Positions 22,115 to 30,750 of a DNA stretch of 64,000 nucleotides are shown here, piece after piece. The position numbers were made by a program, and so were the translations under genes. The notes beneath the pieces are model-generated. The model did no database searches. It was not told the DNA's origin and saw only the letters and a list, made by a program, of their open reading frames with translations. Positions within the stretch are counted from its first letter, which is position 1. The number at the start of each line of letters is the position of its first letter. This stretch comes from Halochromatium glycolicum (lineage in GTDB: Bacteria > Pseudomonadota > Gammaproteobacteria > Chromatiales > Chromatiaceae), in NCBI RefSeq assembly GCF_016584085.1, contig NZ_NRSJ01000019.1:1-64000 (forward strand). The letters run 5' to 3'.

Positions 22115-22866
22115 GTGTCAGAGCTGCATCCCACCCGGGACTTGCTGCCGGGCCTCGAATGCTACGGCCAGAACGAGATCTTCGAATTGGCGCGGGACGA
22201 TACCGCCTTGGTGGGAGTGCTCGCCCGCTTCATGCCCGACGATGCAGAGTCGACGCGCCAGGTGAGCCAGGTACGCAAGGCGCTGGCAGACAATGCGGAG
22301 CGGTTGGCGCGGACGCTGTCCAGGCAGGATGAGCTCGAGCAGGATTTGACGCGGTTGCCGAAGCTCAACGAGCAGGTCGCGCAGTTCAAGGCCCTTGGCA
22401 TCGAAGCGAAGTTGAAACAGGTGCTTTTAGTGGAGAAAGAGCGTCAGCTCAAGCCGCAGCTCGCCGAGGAATGGGAGCGGGTTGAGAGCGCACTGCAAAC
22501 CTTTGAGGCGGAGCTGCCGGATCTGACCTTTCTAAGCGATACCGCGCTCGACGGTCTCCCCCATGCAGAGGTACTGCGCCGCGGGCGGGCTCTACTGGAC
22601 GGCATTAGGACCGGGGCTGCGAACGCGGTGGAGCAGTTGCGCGGCCAGCTCGACCGTGCGAAAGACGATGTTGCTGCGTTGACCAGGGATCTGGAGCAGG
22701 GGCTGGACGCCGCCGAGCGGGGCCTAGAGGCGGAGTTCGCGAAGCTCCGCTCGCGGCATGGGCGTGCGGACCAAGATCATCCCGCTGCTGCAGGCGCACA
22801 ACGGCCTGCCCCCGGAGTTCGAGGCGACGGATGACTACCTGAGGGTGCGGATGTTCCGCGCTAACG
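22115..22866 (+). pseudogene. Chimeric gene debris: SMC-like ATPase coiled-coil fragment joined to a HATPase_c_4-type tail
   Basis: The frame 22115-22834 reads SELHPTRDLLPGLECYGQNE and continues into a long Glu/Leu/Arg coiled coil, resembling an internal part of a large SMC-like/TrlF-type ATPase. It lacks any Walker A or B motif and a natural start or end. Around 22755 a different frame takes over and reads MGVRTKIIPLLQAHNGLPPE then DDYLRVRMFR. That is the typical ending of AlbA_2/HATPase_c_4 ATP-binding proteins. Thus pieces of two unrelated genes are joined. The end runs directly into repeat R1 copy 3. Family names are by recollection of motifs and need a profile search. Confidence 0.55.
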
Positions 22867-22917
22867 CTCATGGCACGATGCCACCCCGGACGACGAATCT
22901 CGCGTGATTCACGGCAA
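22861..22917 (-). repeat. R1 dispersed palindromic repeat, copy 3
   Basis: CTAACGCTCATGGCACGATG through GATTCACGGCAA. One base in the TGGCACG stem and one in the GAATC stem differ from the majority. It directly abuts the debris of two broken genes. Confidence 0.82.
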
Positions 22918-22990
22918 GCCACAGCCCAGCGTGACGACAGGCACCGAACCGGCATATCGTGGGTCTTCGGGTTGGGGCGGCCGGCGCTGT

Positions 22991-25858
22991 TTATTCGAGG
23001 CTCAGCTCATGCGGCTTGCCATCATCGACGATGGCAAGCACCGCCTCGCTGCTCACCTGATCCCACCTCCAGTCGAACCATGTGACACCGTCGAGCAGAA
23101 CTTGCTCGGGGCATTGCGTCAAGTGCAGCCGGAGCAAGAGCTGGCGCGGCTGAGGCCGCCAACCGCCCCTGCGCGGGCCGAGCGTTATTGCAGCTCTGGT
23201 ACGGTCGACTGCGACACCCACCGGCGTCTCCGCGAGATCGCCACTGGCATAGCCCCAGCCGTCGCCGGCGTCTTCGATCAGGGTCCAAGAGCCGGCAGCT
23301 CCGTTCCCCGGATAAACATCCAGGGTCAGCTCGGTCAGCGGGTCGCGGGTCGATTGCCGCACCGGCCCGAGCGTCAGACAACTGCCGCCGCGTACCAGGA
23401 TGGGCATGCGCCCGGGTGGCGCTGGCAACCGGCAGCGCCGATCTCTCGCATTGCGATCTGCGTCGTTATCGTCTACCTGCGTCTGACCCTCGGGGTCGAG
23501 CCGTCTGCCGGTATGGAAGTCATACCAGATGCCGGGCGGGAGCTGGACACTGCGCTCGCTGACCCCGGGCTCACAGACCGGCGCGATCATCAGCAGCGGG
23601 CCGACCATCAGTTGGTCGTCGATCGCGTGCAGGCCGAGCTCGTCTGGGAAGTCATAGAGCAGCGGGCGCAGGATCGGCTCGCCGGTCCGGTGCGCGCGAT
23701 GTGCCAGGGTGTAGAGATAGGGCAGGAATCGGTAACGCCGCTCGAGCGCGGTCCGCGCGACGGCCTCGGTATTCTCCCCGAATGCCCAGGGCTCTTGCGG
23801 CGGGCTCCCGTAGTAGGCGTGTGCGCGCATGAATGGATAGAAGGTCCCGACCTCGATCCAGCGCGCGAAGAGCTCACTGTCGCAGGCGCCATAGAAGCCG
23901 CCGATATCGACGCCGACATGCGGCGAGCCGCTGAGGCCCATGCTCGCGAGCTGCGGGAGGCTTGCGCGAAGGTCGGCCCAGCTGGAGGCATTGTCACCCA
24001 TCCAATTGACCGCCCAGCGCTGCGCGCCGATCGTGGCCGAGCGCGTCAGCACCCAAGGCCGGCGTTGCGGACGCAGCCGTCGCAGGCCCTCATGGGTCGC
24101 GCGTGCCATCAGCAGCCCATAGAGGTTGTGGGCCTCGGCGTGGCTCGTCTCGGCCTCGTCGCCCTGTGCCGCATCCAATGGGATCGTGAGTGCCGCGGCC
24201 CCCGACACCTCGAATGGCCGATCGACGATCGCGGGCTCGTTCATATCGCACCAGACGCCGTCGACACCGACGTCGAGCAGGCCGGCGTGCAGGTCGCCCC
24301 ACCAGCGGCGCGTCTCCGTTCGGCAGAAATCCGGGAAGACTGATTCACCGGGCCAGACGTAGCCAGTGAAGAGGGCGCCATTCGGCCGGCGGATGAAATG
24401 GTCACCCTGCAGGCCGGTCGCATAGACTGGATAGCCCGTGCCGACCCGGCGCTGACTGGCCGCGTCGGCCTCCCCGGTCAGGCTCGAGCTGCCTTTGGCC
24501 GCCAATTGCGGATCGCGGGGCTTGCCGTTGCCCGGTCTGCCGGGACAGCCTATTCGAGGATCAGCGGGATCAGCGGGATCAGCGGGATCAGCGGGATCAG
24601 CGGGATCAGCGGGATCAGCGGGATCAGCGGGATCAGCGGGATCAGCGGGATCAGCGGGATCAGCCGAATGGCGGGAGACGCCAGGGTCGCTGAGGTGCGT
24701 GCGTTCGGTCTCGGACTCACGCTTGACGCCCGGGTCGACGATGGTGACCGCGCGGATGTCCCGCTCATGCAAGGCATTGATCGCCTCGTGCGGCCTCGGG
24801 AAGCGCTCGCGATCCCAGCTGAAGACGCGAAAGCCGTCCATGTAGTCGATATCGAGATGGATCGCATCGATCGGGATGCGCCGCGAGCGGAAGCCGTCGG
24901 CGATTGCTTGGATCTCAGCGGCGCTGCGGTAGCCCCAGCGCGACTGGTGATAGCCGAGCGCCCACAGCGGCGGCAGGGCGGGCCGGCCGGTGAGCCTTGT
25001 GAGCTGCTCGACGACCGCCGCGGGGGTCGGGCCGGCGAACAGGTAGTAGTCGAGCTCGCCGCCAAGGGTGAACAGGCCGAGCCGGTCGGGCTGCTCGGCG
25101 CCGAGATCGAAGTGGCTGTACCAGCTCGAGCCGAGCATTAGCCCCCAGGCGAGGCCGGGCCGCAATCCGAGCAGCACCGGATGCGATTGGTAGAGGCAGC
25201 CGTCGATCAGACCCAGCCCTGGCGAGTTGATGTCGGTGGTCCAGTGCGCCAGTCGCTGACCGCGGCGGTTCAGCGGCCCGAGGCGTTGCCCGCAGCCGAA
25301 CAGGCCCTCCTCGGGGTCCAATGTCTTCTGCAGCCAGACGCCGGTGCGGGCCGGGCCGGCCGGCCAGGTTGAGTCGGCTTGCTGGGCCAGCGCAGCAGCA
25401 AGCGCTGGGGCGATGGCCGGGACCTCATCCCGCTCCAGCTGGCGCCAGCGCACTGCGCCGAGATCGCTCGCATAGGCTAAGCCCTCCGGGCTGACAGGCG
25501 AGATCGCGCCGGATTCGAGATCGAGTCCCGCCTGCAGCCGGTCGGTCTTCAGATGGACCAAGCCGTCTCGCTCCTCGGCCGTTAGCCGGCCGGCGCTCAG
25601 CGCCGGCGCCTGCTCCCAGCCCTGCTGGCAGCCCTGCTGGTAGCCCTGCTGGCGGCCCTGCTGGTGGCCCTTCTGGCAGCTCGCCTCAGCCGCGAGCTGT
25701 CCGGTCGGTGCAACGCGAACGCGCAGGATGTCGTCGGCGATCGCCTCGACGCGTGTCAGCGCCTGTCCGTGCTCGGCGATGATCGCCCTTGGGCTTGCCT
25801 CCGGCTCCGTCCGCCAGCGGCGAACGGGACCGGGGGTCGAAACGGCCTCATCCTGCAT
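22991..25858 (-). CDS. Glycoside hydrolase family 31 alpha-glucosidase with Ala-Asp-Pro repeat insertion
   Basis: A 955-residue enzyme that should release terminal alpha-linked glucose. The order is an N-terminal beta domain, then a (beta/alpha)8 barrel starting near PPLWALGYHQSRWGY, with HLDIDYMDGFRVFSWD and the nucleophile Asp in GVDGVWCDMNEP. The acid/base region is MGDNASSWADL, then a distal beta domain. Between IVDPGVK and GTGYPVYATGL, which are nearly contiguous in family members, about 85-90 extra residues occur, including twelve Ala-Asp-Pro units. A second Gln-Gln-Gly repeat lies near residues 64-80. Both are encoded by tandem arrays and keep frame. No signal peptide, so cytosolic. 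Pgm and GH15 genes are in the same window. Confidence 0.9.
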   Translation of the reverse strand: MQDEAVSTPGPVRRWRTEPEASPRAIIAEHGQALTRVEAIADDILRVRVAPTGQLAAEASCQKGHQQGRQQGYQQGCQQGWEQAPALSAGRLTAEERDGLVHLKTDRLQAGLDLESGAISPVSPEGLAYASDLGAVRWRQLERDEVPAIAPALAAALAQQADSTWPAGPARTGVWLQKTLDPEEGLFGCGQRLGPLNRRGQRLAHWTTDINSPGLGLIDGCLYQSHPVLLGLRPGLAWGLMLGSSWYSHFDLGAEQPDRLGLFTLGGELDYYLFAGPTPAAVVEQLTRLTGRPALPPLWALGYHQSRWGYRSAAEIQAIADGFRSRRIPIDAIHLDIDYMDGFRVFSWDRERFPRPHEAINALHERDIRAVTIVDPGVKRESETERTHLSDPGVSRHSADPADPADPADPADPADPADPADPADPADPADPADPRIGCPGRPGNGKPRDPQLAAKGSSSLTGEADAASQRRVGTGYPVYATGLQGDHFIRRPNGALFTGYVWPGESVFPDFCRTETRRWWGDLHAGLLDVGVDGVWCDMNEPAIVDRPFEVSGAAALTIPLDAAQGDEAETSHAEAHNLYGLLMARATHEGLRRLRPQRRPWVLTRSATIGAQRWAVNWMGDNASSWADLRASLPQLASMGLSGSPHVGVDIGGFYGACDSELFARWIEVGTFYPFMRAHAYYGSPPQEPWAFGENTEAVARTALERRYRFLPYLYTLAHRAHRTGEPILRPLLYDFPDELGLHAIDDQLMVGPLLMIAPVCEPGVSERSVQLPPGIWYDFHTGRRLDPEGQTQVDDNDADRNARDRRCRLPAPPGRMPILVRGGSCLTLGPVRQSTRDPLTELTLDVYPGNGAAGSWTLIEDAGDGWGYASGDLAETPVGVAVDRTRAAITLGPRRGGWRPQPRQLLLRLHLTQCPEQVLLDGVTWFDWRWDQVSSEAVLAIVDDGKPHELSLE
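24559..24666 (+). repeat. 9-bp tandem array, 12 units, inside GH31 gene
   Basis: Twelve head-to-tail copies of GATCAGCGG (the last ends CCG), nearly without substitutions. On the minus strand each unit gives one Ala-Asp-Pro. Near perfection suggests recent expansion, and copy number is probably variable between strains. Confidence 0.9.
25617..25680 (+). repeat. 12-bp tandem array inside GH31 gene
   Basis: About five units of CCCTGCTGGCAG-like sequence, encoding Gln-Gln-Gly-X in the N-terminal domain of the glucosidase. Confidence 0.7.
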
Positions 25859-25893
25859 CGTTACCGCAGATCTCCCGGGATTCGTCGCCCGCG

Positions 25894-25953
25894 GTGCCAG
25901 CGTGTGGAGTGCCAGCGCGTCGAGTGCCAGCGCGTGGAGTGCCAGCGTGTGAT
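25894..25953 (+). repeat. 15-bp tandem array, 4 units, intergenic
   Basis: Four units of GTGCCAGCGTGTGGA with one or two substitutions each, just upstream of the GH31 gene and 70 bp before R1 copy 4. Confidence 0.8.
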
Positions 25954-26020
25954 GGGCGTTTGCGCTGCACCGGCCTGGCTGCGCTGGCGGCCATCAACCT
26001 GTGGCGGCGTGCCATGAGCG

Positions 26021-26077
26021 TTACCGTGAATGACGCGGTATTCATCGTCCGGGGCGGCAGCGTGCCATGCGCGTTAG
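26021..26077 (+). repeat. R1 dispersed palindromic repeat, copy 4
   Basis: TTACCGTGAATGACGCGG through GCCATGCGCGTTAG. Its terminal GTTAG provides the TAA stop codon (26074-26076) of the EF-hand gene on the minus strand. Confidence 0.85.
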
Positions 26078-26817
26078 CGCTGCCTCATCTGCTGCTGCTG
26101 AAGCATATGCTGGCGCTGGGCGGTCGCGAATTCCTGCCGATCGAGCTGGCCGTCATCGTTTCGATCGATCGTCTCGAAGGACGGGGCATCGGCGAGGTTC
26201 CGCATCCGGTGCCCTTGCTGCGAGCGTTCCTTGATGCGCTCGGCCCGGCCCTGGGCGAGCTCATCCTCGCTGATGAAGCCGTCACCATTGGCGTCGAAGG
26301 ATGAGAACGACGGCATCTGTCCGGCCATCCGCCCCATCCCGGGACCCTGTCCGGGACCGCCCATACGGCCCGGCCCCATGCCGTCCGGTCCCGTACCACC
26401 GGGGCCCATGCCAGCGCCCGAACCCATGCCAGCGCCGGGTCCCATACCGCCCGGTTCCATCCCAGCGCCGGGCGCCATGCCGCGACGGTTGTTCATGCGT
26501 TCCGCGCGGAAGCGCGCGAGCTCGTCCGGGGTCAGCTTGCCGTCGCTGTTCTGGTCGATCTCACTGAACGCCGGCGCGCTCTGGGCTCCGCGCATCGGTG
26601 CACCGGCGCCCGAACGGGCTCCGATGCGCTCGGCGCGCATCTCGTTGAACTCGGCCTCGGTGACGATGCCGTCGCCATCGCGGTCGAACTGGGTGAAGGG
26701 CGTGGGGCCCGGCATACCGGCGCCAGCGGAAGCTGGGTCCTGGCCGAGCACTGGCGCAGCCAGGCTCAGGCTCAGGAGCAACGTCATCGTGAACGGGATT
26801 GCTGGGAGCTGTCTCAT
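26074..26817 (-). CDS. Secreted EF-hand calcium-binding protein with Gly/Met/Pro-rich spacer
   Basis: 247 residues from MRQLPAIPFT, preceded by GGAGG; the longer frame is rejected. A signal peptide ends near residue 26 (LSLAAPVLGQ). Four EF-hand loops are visible: DRDGDGIVTEAE, DQNSDGKLTPDE, DANGDGFISEDE and DRNDDGQLDRQE, all with acidic residues at positions 1, 3 and 12. Between pairs two and three lies a Gly-Met-Pro spacer of about 45 residues (MEPGGMGPGAGMGSGAGMGP type), another slippage-prone segment. The protein is probably periplasmic and binds calcium. Its stop codon is contributed by repeat R1 copy 4, so the original C-terminus may have been different. Confidence 0.88.
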   Translation of the reverse strand: MRQLPAIPFTMTLLLSLSLAAPVLGQDPASAGAGMPGPTPFTQFDRDGDGIVTEAEFNEMRAERIGARSGAGAPMRGAQSAPAFSEIDQNSDGKLTPDELARFRAERMNNRRGMAPGAGMEPGGMGPGAGMGSGAGMGPGGTGPDGMGPGRMGGPGQGPGMGRMAGQMPSFSSFDANGDGFISEDELAQGRAERIKERSQQGHRMRNLADAPSFETIDRNDDGQLDRQEFATAQRQHMLQQQQMRQR

Positions 26818-26981
26818 TGCTGCCTCCTTCACTTGGGCTCGGGTGATAGGCTGCGGTTGCAGCCCTGATCGCTTCATTGTGGTCTATCTGTAGACGATTT
26901 TGTGCAGCAAATTTGAAGCCAGGTTGGCCCCGGTGCGACTCGGTGTGCCCAGGTCGTCTCAGGTGCGACCAGGTGAGCTGC

Positions 26982-27656
26982 TCAGTCGGCATTCAGCTGG
27001 TCGCCTGCCTCGCTGCGCTCGAACCGTTGCTCGAGCTTGGAAAGCTGCTGGTGGCTGGTGATCAGGATGATCTCATCGCCCGCCTTGATCGTCCTGACCT
27101 CCTGCGGCAGGTAGAACTGTTCGTTGCGGTAGAGGCAGACCACATGGGTGCGGTCCGGCAGATCGAGCTCACCGATCGGCCCCTTCTCGGTCTCCGACGC
27201 GGTCAGGCTGAAGATCGCTGCCTCGCCGCGGATAACCGATGACAGCTCCAGCGATTTAGCGCCCGAAAGCAGTTGCTTCAGATGGGCGGCGACCGCCCGG
27301 TTGGGCATCACGCTGTCCTCGAGGCCGAGCTCCGCGGCGATCCGTTGGAACTGCGGATCATTGACCCGTGGGACCACCCGGGCGAAGCCGAGTGAGCGTC
27401 CGATCAGACCGGCGAGGATATTGGTCTGATCGCTCTCCATCAGGCAGAAGAGCACATCGGTGTTCTCGGGTTCGGCGTCGCGCAGCACATCGGGGAGGGT
27501 GCCGTCGCCGTGCACGAATCCTGCGTCGAAGCGCTCGGACAGCTCGTCGATGCGCGCCCGATCGCGCTCGATGATGATCACCTCGTGTCCATCCTCGAGC
27601 AGAAGCTCGGCCGTGGACAGGGTCTGCGAGTTGCTGCCGATGAATGCGGCTCTCAT
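26982..27656 (-). CDS. TrkA-type regulatory subunit of potassium uptake (single RCK unit)
   Basis: A 224-residue cytosolic subunit gating the TrkH channel. It has one Rossmann RCK_N domain (about 1-130) and one RCK_C domain (about 140-215, TIKAGDEIILITSH), half the length of E. coli TrkA, as in KtrA/CeoB-type proteins. The usual GxGxxG dinucleotide loop is degenerate here (IGSNSQTLS), although the acidic end of strand two (IIIERD) is kept, so nucleotide binding may be altered. It is encoded downstream of trkH on the same strand, 98 bp apart, separated by a 17-bp tandem array that reaches into its first codons. Confidence 0.85.
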   Translation of the reverse strand: MRAAFIGSNSQTLSTAELLLEDGHEVIIIERDRARIDELSERFDAGFVHGDGTLPDVLRDAEPENTDVLFCLMESDQTNILAGLIGRSLGFARVVPRVNDPQFQRIAAELGLEDSVMPNRAVAAHLKQLLSGAKSLELSSVIRGEAAIFSLTASETEKGPIGELDLPDRTHVVCLYRNEQFYLPQEVRTIKAGDEIILITSHQQLSKLEQRFERSEAGDQLNAD

Positions 27657-27742
27657 GGCATGGCGGCCCTCATGGCATGGCGGCCCTCATGGGGCGGCCC
27701 TCATGGGATGACGGCCCAAATGGGATGACGGCCCAAATGGGG
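27652..27742 (+). repeat. 17-bp tandem array between trkH and trkA
   Basis: About five units of CTCATGGCATGGCGGCC and the variant CAAATGGGATGACGGCC, one shortened to 14 bp. The array contains the trkA start codon and the place where its ribosome site should be, so unit changes could alter trkA expression. Confidence 0.82.
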
Positions 27743-27754
27743 TTGCGACTGGGC

Positions 27755-29230
27755 TCAGACCTTGCGTCGGCGCGCGAGCCAAGTCGGCGGGTAGAGCACG
27801 ACGAGCAGGGCGAGCACCTCCACACGGCCGAACAGCATGTCGGCGCAGAGCACGAGCTTCAGCGCTGCAGGGAGCTCGGTGCTGGTCAGCCCGGCCGAGA
27901 GCCCGGCGTTCGCGGTTGCCGAGACCACCTCGAACAGGCTCGCGAGCGGCGCTTGCCCATAGGCCAGGAAGATCAGCCAGGAGATTAGCAGCACCAGCAT
28001 CCAGAGCGCGAGCAGCTGCAGGGTCGAGGCGACCATCGGCGGCTCGATGCGGCCACCGCCGACCTGCGCCTGCAGCACCGCGCGCTCGGCGATCGCGGTG
28101 CGGCGCAGCGCCAGCTGAATCAGCCGGATGATGATCAGCAGCCGGATGAGCTTGATCCCGCCCGCGGTGGAGCCGGTGCAGCCGCCGATGCTCATCGAGA
28201 TCATCAGCACCACCTGCGAGGCCGCGGGCAGCTCGGCGACATCGAGCGTGCTGAACCCGGTATCGGTCTGTGCGGAGGCCCCAAGCGCGAGGCCCTGCGC
28301 GAGTGCCTGCGGCCAGGGTTGGGCCCCTGTCAGCCAGGACTCAGCAGCGAGCAGCAGCGCCGTGATCAGGATGGCCCCGACCAGAGCGAACAGCTCCGGC
28401 TCATGCTTGAGCGAGCGCAGACCGCGGTGCGGAAGTCTCGCATAGAGCGGCAGGCTGATCGCAGCGGCGACGGTGGTCAGCGAGATCGCGGTGACCGTGG
28501 CGCCCGATAGGCCGGCGAGGCTCTGATCGGAGGGGGCGAAGCCGCCCGTTGCGACAGCCGGAAGCGCGTAGAGCAAGGCCTCGAATGGCCCGAGGCCGGT
28601 TCCCCAGACCGCTGCGATCGCAACCAGCGTCAAAGCGCAGTAGACCGCGAAGACGCGACGCGCATGCGCCCGTGCGCCGGCGTCGGTGAGCTGCTCGCCG
28701 GTGGTCTCCAACAGCCGCCGCGCGCTGGCGTGATGACGCATGATCAGCGCGACCGTGAGCACGGCGATGCCCAACCCGCCGTACCACTGCATCCAGGCAC
28801 GGAGGAAGAGCACGGCCGGATCGCTCTGGTCCAGCCCGCGCAGCACCGTGAGCCCGGTGGTGGTGATCCCGGACGTCGCCTCGAGTAACGCATCGATGCC
28901 GCCCAGGCCGGCCGCGGTCAAGGGCCAAACCATCACCAGCGCTGCGATGACGAACGCCAGGCCGGTGACCGCGAGCGCCTCGTTCCATTGGATGTCGCGT
29001 TCGCCCCCGCGCAGCGGGCGCAGCCGCGAGACCGGCCATCCAACGAGGAGCAATGCCCCGGCGGTGGCGGTGAGTCGCAGCGCCAGCTCGCCGCTCCCAG
29101 AGACCAAGGCCGCGAGCGCCGGGGGAACCGAAAGGGCCGCCAGGACGACGAGCAGCCGTCCCAACGTGCCCAAGACGACGCGCAGCCGCGCCGCGTGTAT
29201 CAGGGTGCTCGCCGCGCGCTCGGTCATCAT
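27755..29230 (-). CDS. TrkH-family potassium uptake channel subunit
   Basis: About 491 residues from MMTERAAS, behind GGGGAT; a longer 509-residue reading is less likely. It has many hydrophobic helices arranged as four M1-P-M2 repeats typical of TrkH/KtrB. Pore loops with selectivity-filter glycines are visible: TSGITTTGLTVLRG, ALPAVATGGF, GASAQTDTGFSTLDV and GGCTGSTAGGIKLIRLL. It imports K+ across the inner membrane, driven by membrane potential or Na+/H+. It forms a unit with the RCK protein encoded downstream. Divergent from the histidine-kinase-like gene at 29661. Confidence 0.93.
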   Translation of the reverse strand: MMTERAASTLIHAARLRVVLGTLGRLLVVLAALSVPPALAALVSGSGELALRLTATAGALLLVGWPVSRLRPLRGGERDIQWNEALAVTGLAFVIAALVMVWPLTAAGLGGIDALLEATSGITTTGLTVLRGLDQSDPAVLFLRAWMQWYGGLGIAVLTVALIMRHHASARRLLETTGEQLTDAGARAHARRVFAVYCALTLVAIAAVWGTGLGPFEALLYALPAVATGGFAPSDQSLAGLSGATVTAISLTTVAAAISLPLYARLPHRGLRSLKHEPELFALVGAILITALLLAAESWLTGAQPWPQALAQGLALGASAQTDTGFSTLDVAELPAASQVVLMISMSIGGCTGSTAGGIKLIRLLIIIRLIQLALRRTAIAERAVLQAQVGGGRIEPPMVASTLQLLALWMLVLLISWLIFLAYGQAPLASLFEVVSATANAGLSAGLTSTELPAALKLVLCADMLFGRVEVLALLVVLYPPTWLARRRKV

Positions 29231-29660
29231 GATCCCCGGCGATTGCGTGGTCGGTTGCGCTTTGTAACATAGGGGCAAAAACACCAGGTCGGTGCGAAAT
29301 AACCCGTCTGCTCGCTGCGACGCGCTGGACGCTCGTTGAACGCTCGCCTGCTCGGCGCGGTCGCAACCCCATGCAATGAATCCGTATGGACTTGGCCCGG
29401 CGGATGCTTATAGGGTAAGGCAAGAGCACGGTGCGCAGGTCCGCATGCAGTATGAGTCTCACGCGACAGCGTCGACAGCCGAGCGCGAGAGCGGGGTGCT
29501 CCGGCTTCAGAGCCTTGTAACACGACCAGCCCGCAGGTGTTTTCGCGGGCGAATGGTCTAAACCGCGTCCAGAGACAGAAACGTAATTTTTCCGCAGCAG
29601 GCGCGGTCAAAATTGCACATCCCAAACTGGACGCAGTGTAGATGGAGGAGAACCGAGTCT
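29231..29660. other. Divergent promoter region between trkH and a kinase-like gene, no gene seen
   Basis: 430 bases with relatively AT-rich patches at 29263-29283 and 29575-29600, probably holding promoters in both directions. No repeat-family element or hairpin stands out. A plus-strand GGAGGAG at 29644-29650 serves the gene at 29661. Confidence 0.4.
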
Positions 29661-30383
29661 ATGAGTGCGACCTCCAGCCCTCACAACAGTCATGGGAAGG
29701 CCGCGGCGGTCGATCTCGACCCGACGCGCGAGCGCCTGACTGAATTGGAGCGTCGATCGCTGCTGGCCGAGCAGGCGCGTCAGCATGCTCACAGCCTGCG
29801 CTCGCCGCTGAGCGTGATCGAGCTGATCACGGAAACGCTTCAGCTCGAGCTCGGCGAAGACAGAGAACGCGCTCAGCGGATACAGCGTGTGCTCGATGCG
29901 GTCTCGACCCTCTCGACCAACCTGATCCAGACCGTGCGCTCGAATCGATTCGCGGACGGTCCCAAGCGCCCAGTGGATGCGGCCGGGATGGCTGCTGAGG
30001 TGGTGTTGGCGTTCGGCGGACGTGTTGCTGACGGGGTGCCGTCGCAGGGTCAGCAAGCGGATGGGGATGGCTCCGCGGTCTGGGTCGACGAGCAGGGGTT
30101 CCAGGCTGCCCTCGTCCACCTGCTGCGACTGATCGGCGTCGGGCATGCCTGCAACGGGGTGTGCGCGCAGCAGCCGCTGCTCGAGGTCGAGCGGGACCAG
30201 GATGGCCAGCGACTCCGGCTACGGTTGACGAGCGAAGGCCGCTCGGACGACCCGGTCCCAACCGAGCGTGCCGACTACTGGCTGATGTTAAAGGCCGCTG
30301 AGCGCGTTGCGCGCGAGAATGATGGCCTGTTGGTCGTAGGGCTCGATCACGCGACCTTCGAGTTGCCGTTGGCGCACGACTGA
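29661..30383 (+). CDS. Degenerate histidine kinase-like protein
   Basis: 240 residues from MSATSSPHN, with GGAGGAG ten bases upstream. Residues about 25-95 resemble a HisKA dimerisation domain, with the H-box motif AHSLRSPLSVIELI around residue 42. The region after it has the order of a kinase ATP domain (an FQAALVHLLRL helix and a terminal GLLVVGLDHATFELPL strand), but no N box asparagine or glycine-rich G boxes are recognisable. It has no sensor, membrane or receiver part. It may be a phosphotransfer or scaffold protein, or be decaying. Convergent with the BON gene; the space between holds three repeat elements. Confidence 0.7.
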   Translation: MSATSSPHNSHGKAAAVDLDPTRERLTELERRSLLAEQARQHAHSLRSPLSVIELITETLQLELGEDRERAQRIQRVLDAVSTLSTNLIQTVRSNRFADGPKRPVDAAGMAAEVVLAFGGRVADGVPSQGQQADGDGSAVWVDEQGFQAALVHLLRLIGVGHACNGVCAQQPLLEVERDQDGQRLRLRLTSEGRSDDPVPTERADYWLMLKAAERVARENDGLLVVGLDHATFELPLAHD

Positions 30384-30405
30384 CAGCTGCCCAGCCCCGA
30401 GAAAA

Positions 30406-30499
30406 TATTGTCTCGACTGATGTGATCCGGACATCAAGAAGCCGCCAGATACTGGAAATAGGTGGCTCCTCCGTCTGGATTGGTCCCGGCGGAACGATA
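30406..30499 (+). repeat. R4 MITE-like palindromic element, copy 1
   Basis: About 94 bp with imperfect inverted ends (TATTGTCTCGAC.. and the complement of ..GGCGGAACGATA) and an internal GATCCGGACATCAAGA. A second copy is nested in R3 at 59.2 kb. It starts 23 bp after the kinase-like gene stop codon. Confidence 0.75.
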
Positions 30500-30603
30500 C
30501 CGTTTAGATCGTCTTAGATCGTCGCGGAGCGATCGCCCCGCGACAACTCGACCCCATCGCCGCTGCAGGCTGCTGATCTCGAGCGCCGAGAAGGCCATGC
30601 AGT

Positions 30604-30659
30604 GACCGTGAATCCCGCGGGATTCATCGTCCGGGAAGGCACCGCGCCATGAGCGTTAT
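30604..30659 (+). repeat. R1 dispersed palindromic repeat, copy 5
   Basis: GACCGTGAATCCCGCGGGAT through GCCATGAGCGTTATA. The TGAATCCCGCGGGATTCA hairpin is a perfect palindrome in this copy. Its last bases overlap the first of R2 copy A. Confidence 0.85.
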
Positions 30660-30750
30660 AGCCACCCGCCCTGGTTTCCGGACAGGCTGAGCCCATCGGT
30701 GCTGACTGTTCCGGGGCTTTCTGTCCGGCCATGAGGCGGAATGGCTATAG
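30657..30750 (+). repeat. R2 dispersed element, copy A
   Basis: 94 bp. Inverted ends TATAGCCACCCGCC and GGCGGAATGGCTATA match imperfectly, and an inner pair CCGGACAG...CTGTCCGG gives a long hairpin. It ends 9 bp from the stop codon of the BON gene. Confidence 0.85.

Noticed and set aside
24559..24666. Possible CRISPR-like array
   Set aside because: Units are contiguous 9-mers without spacers and in frame with a GH31 gene; it is a simple tandem repeat.
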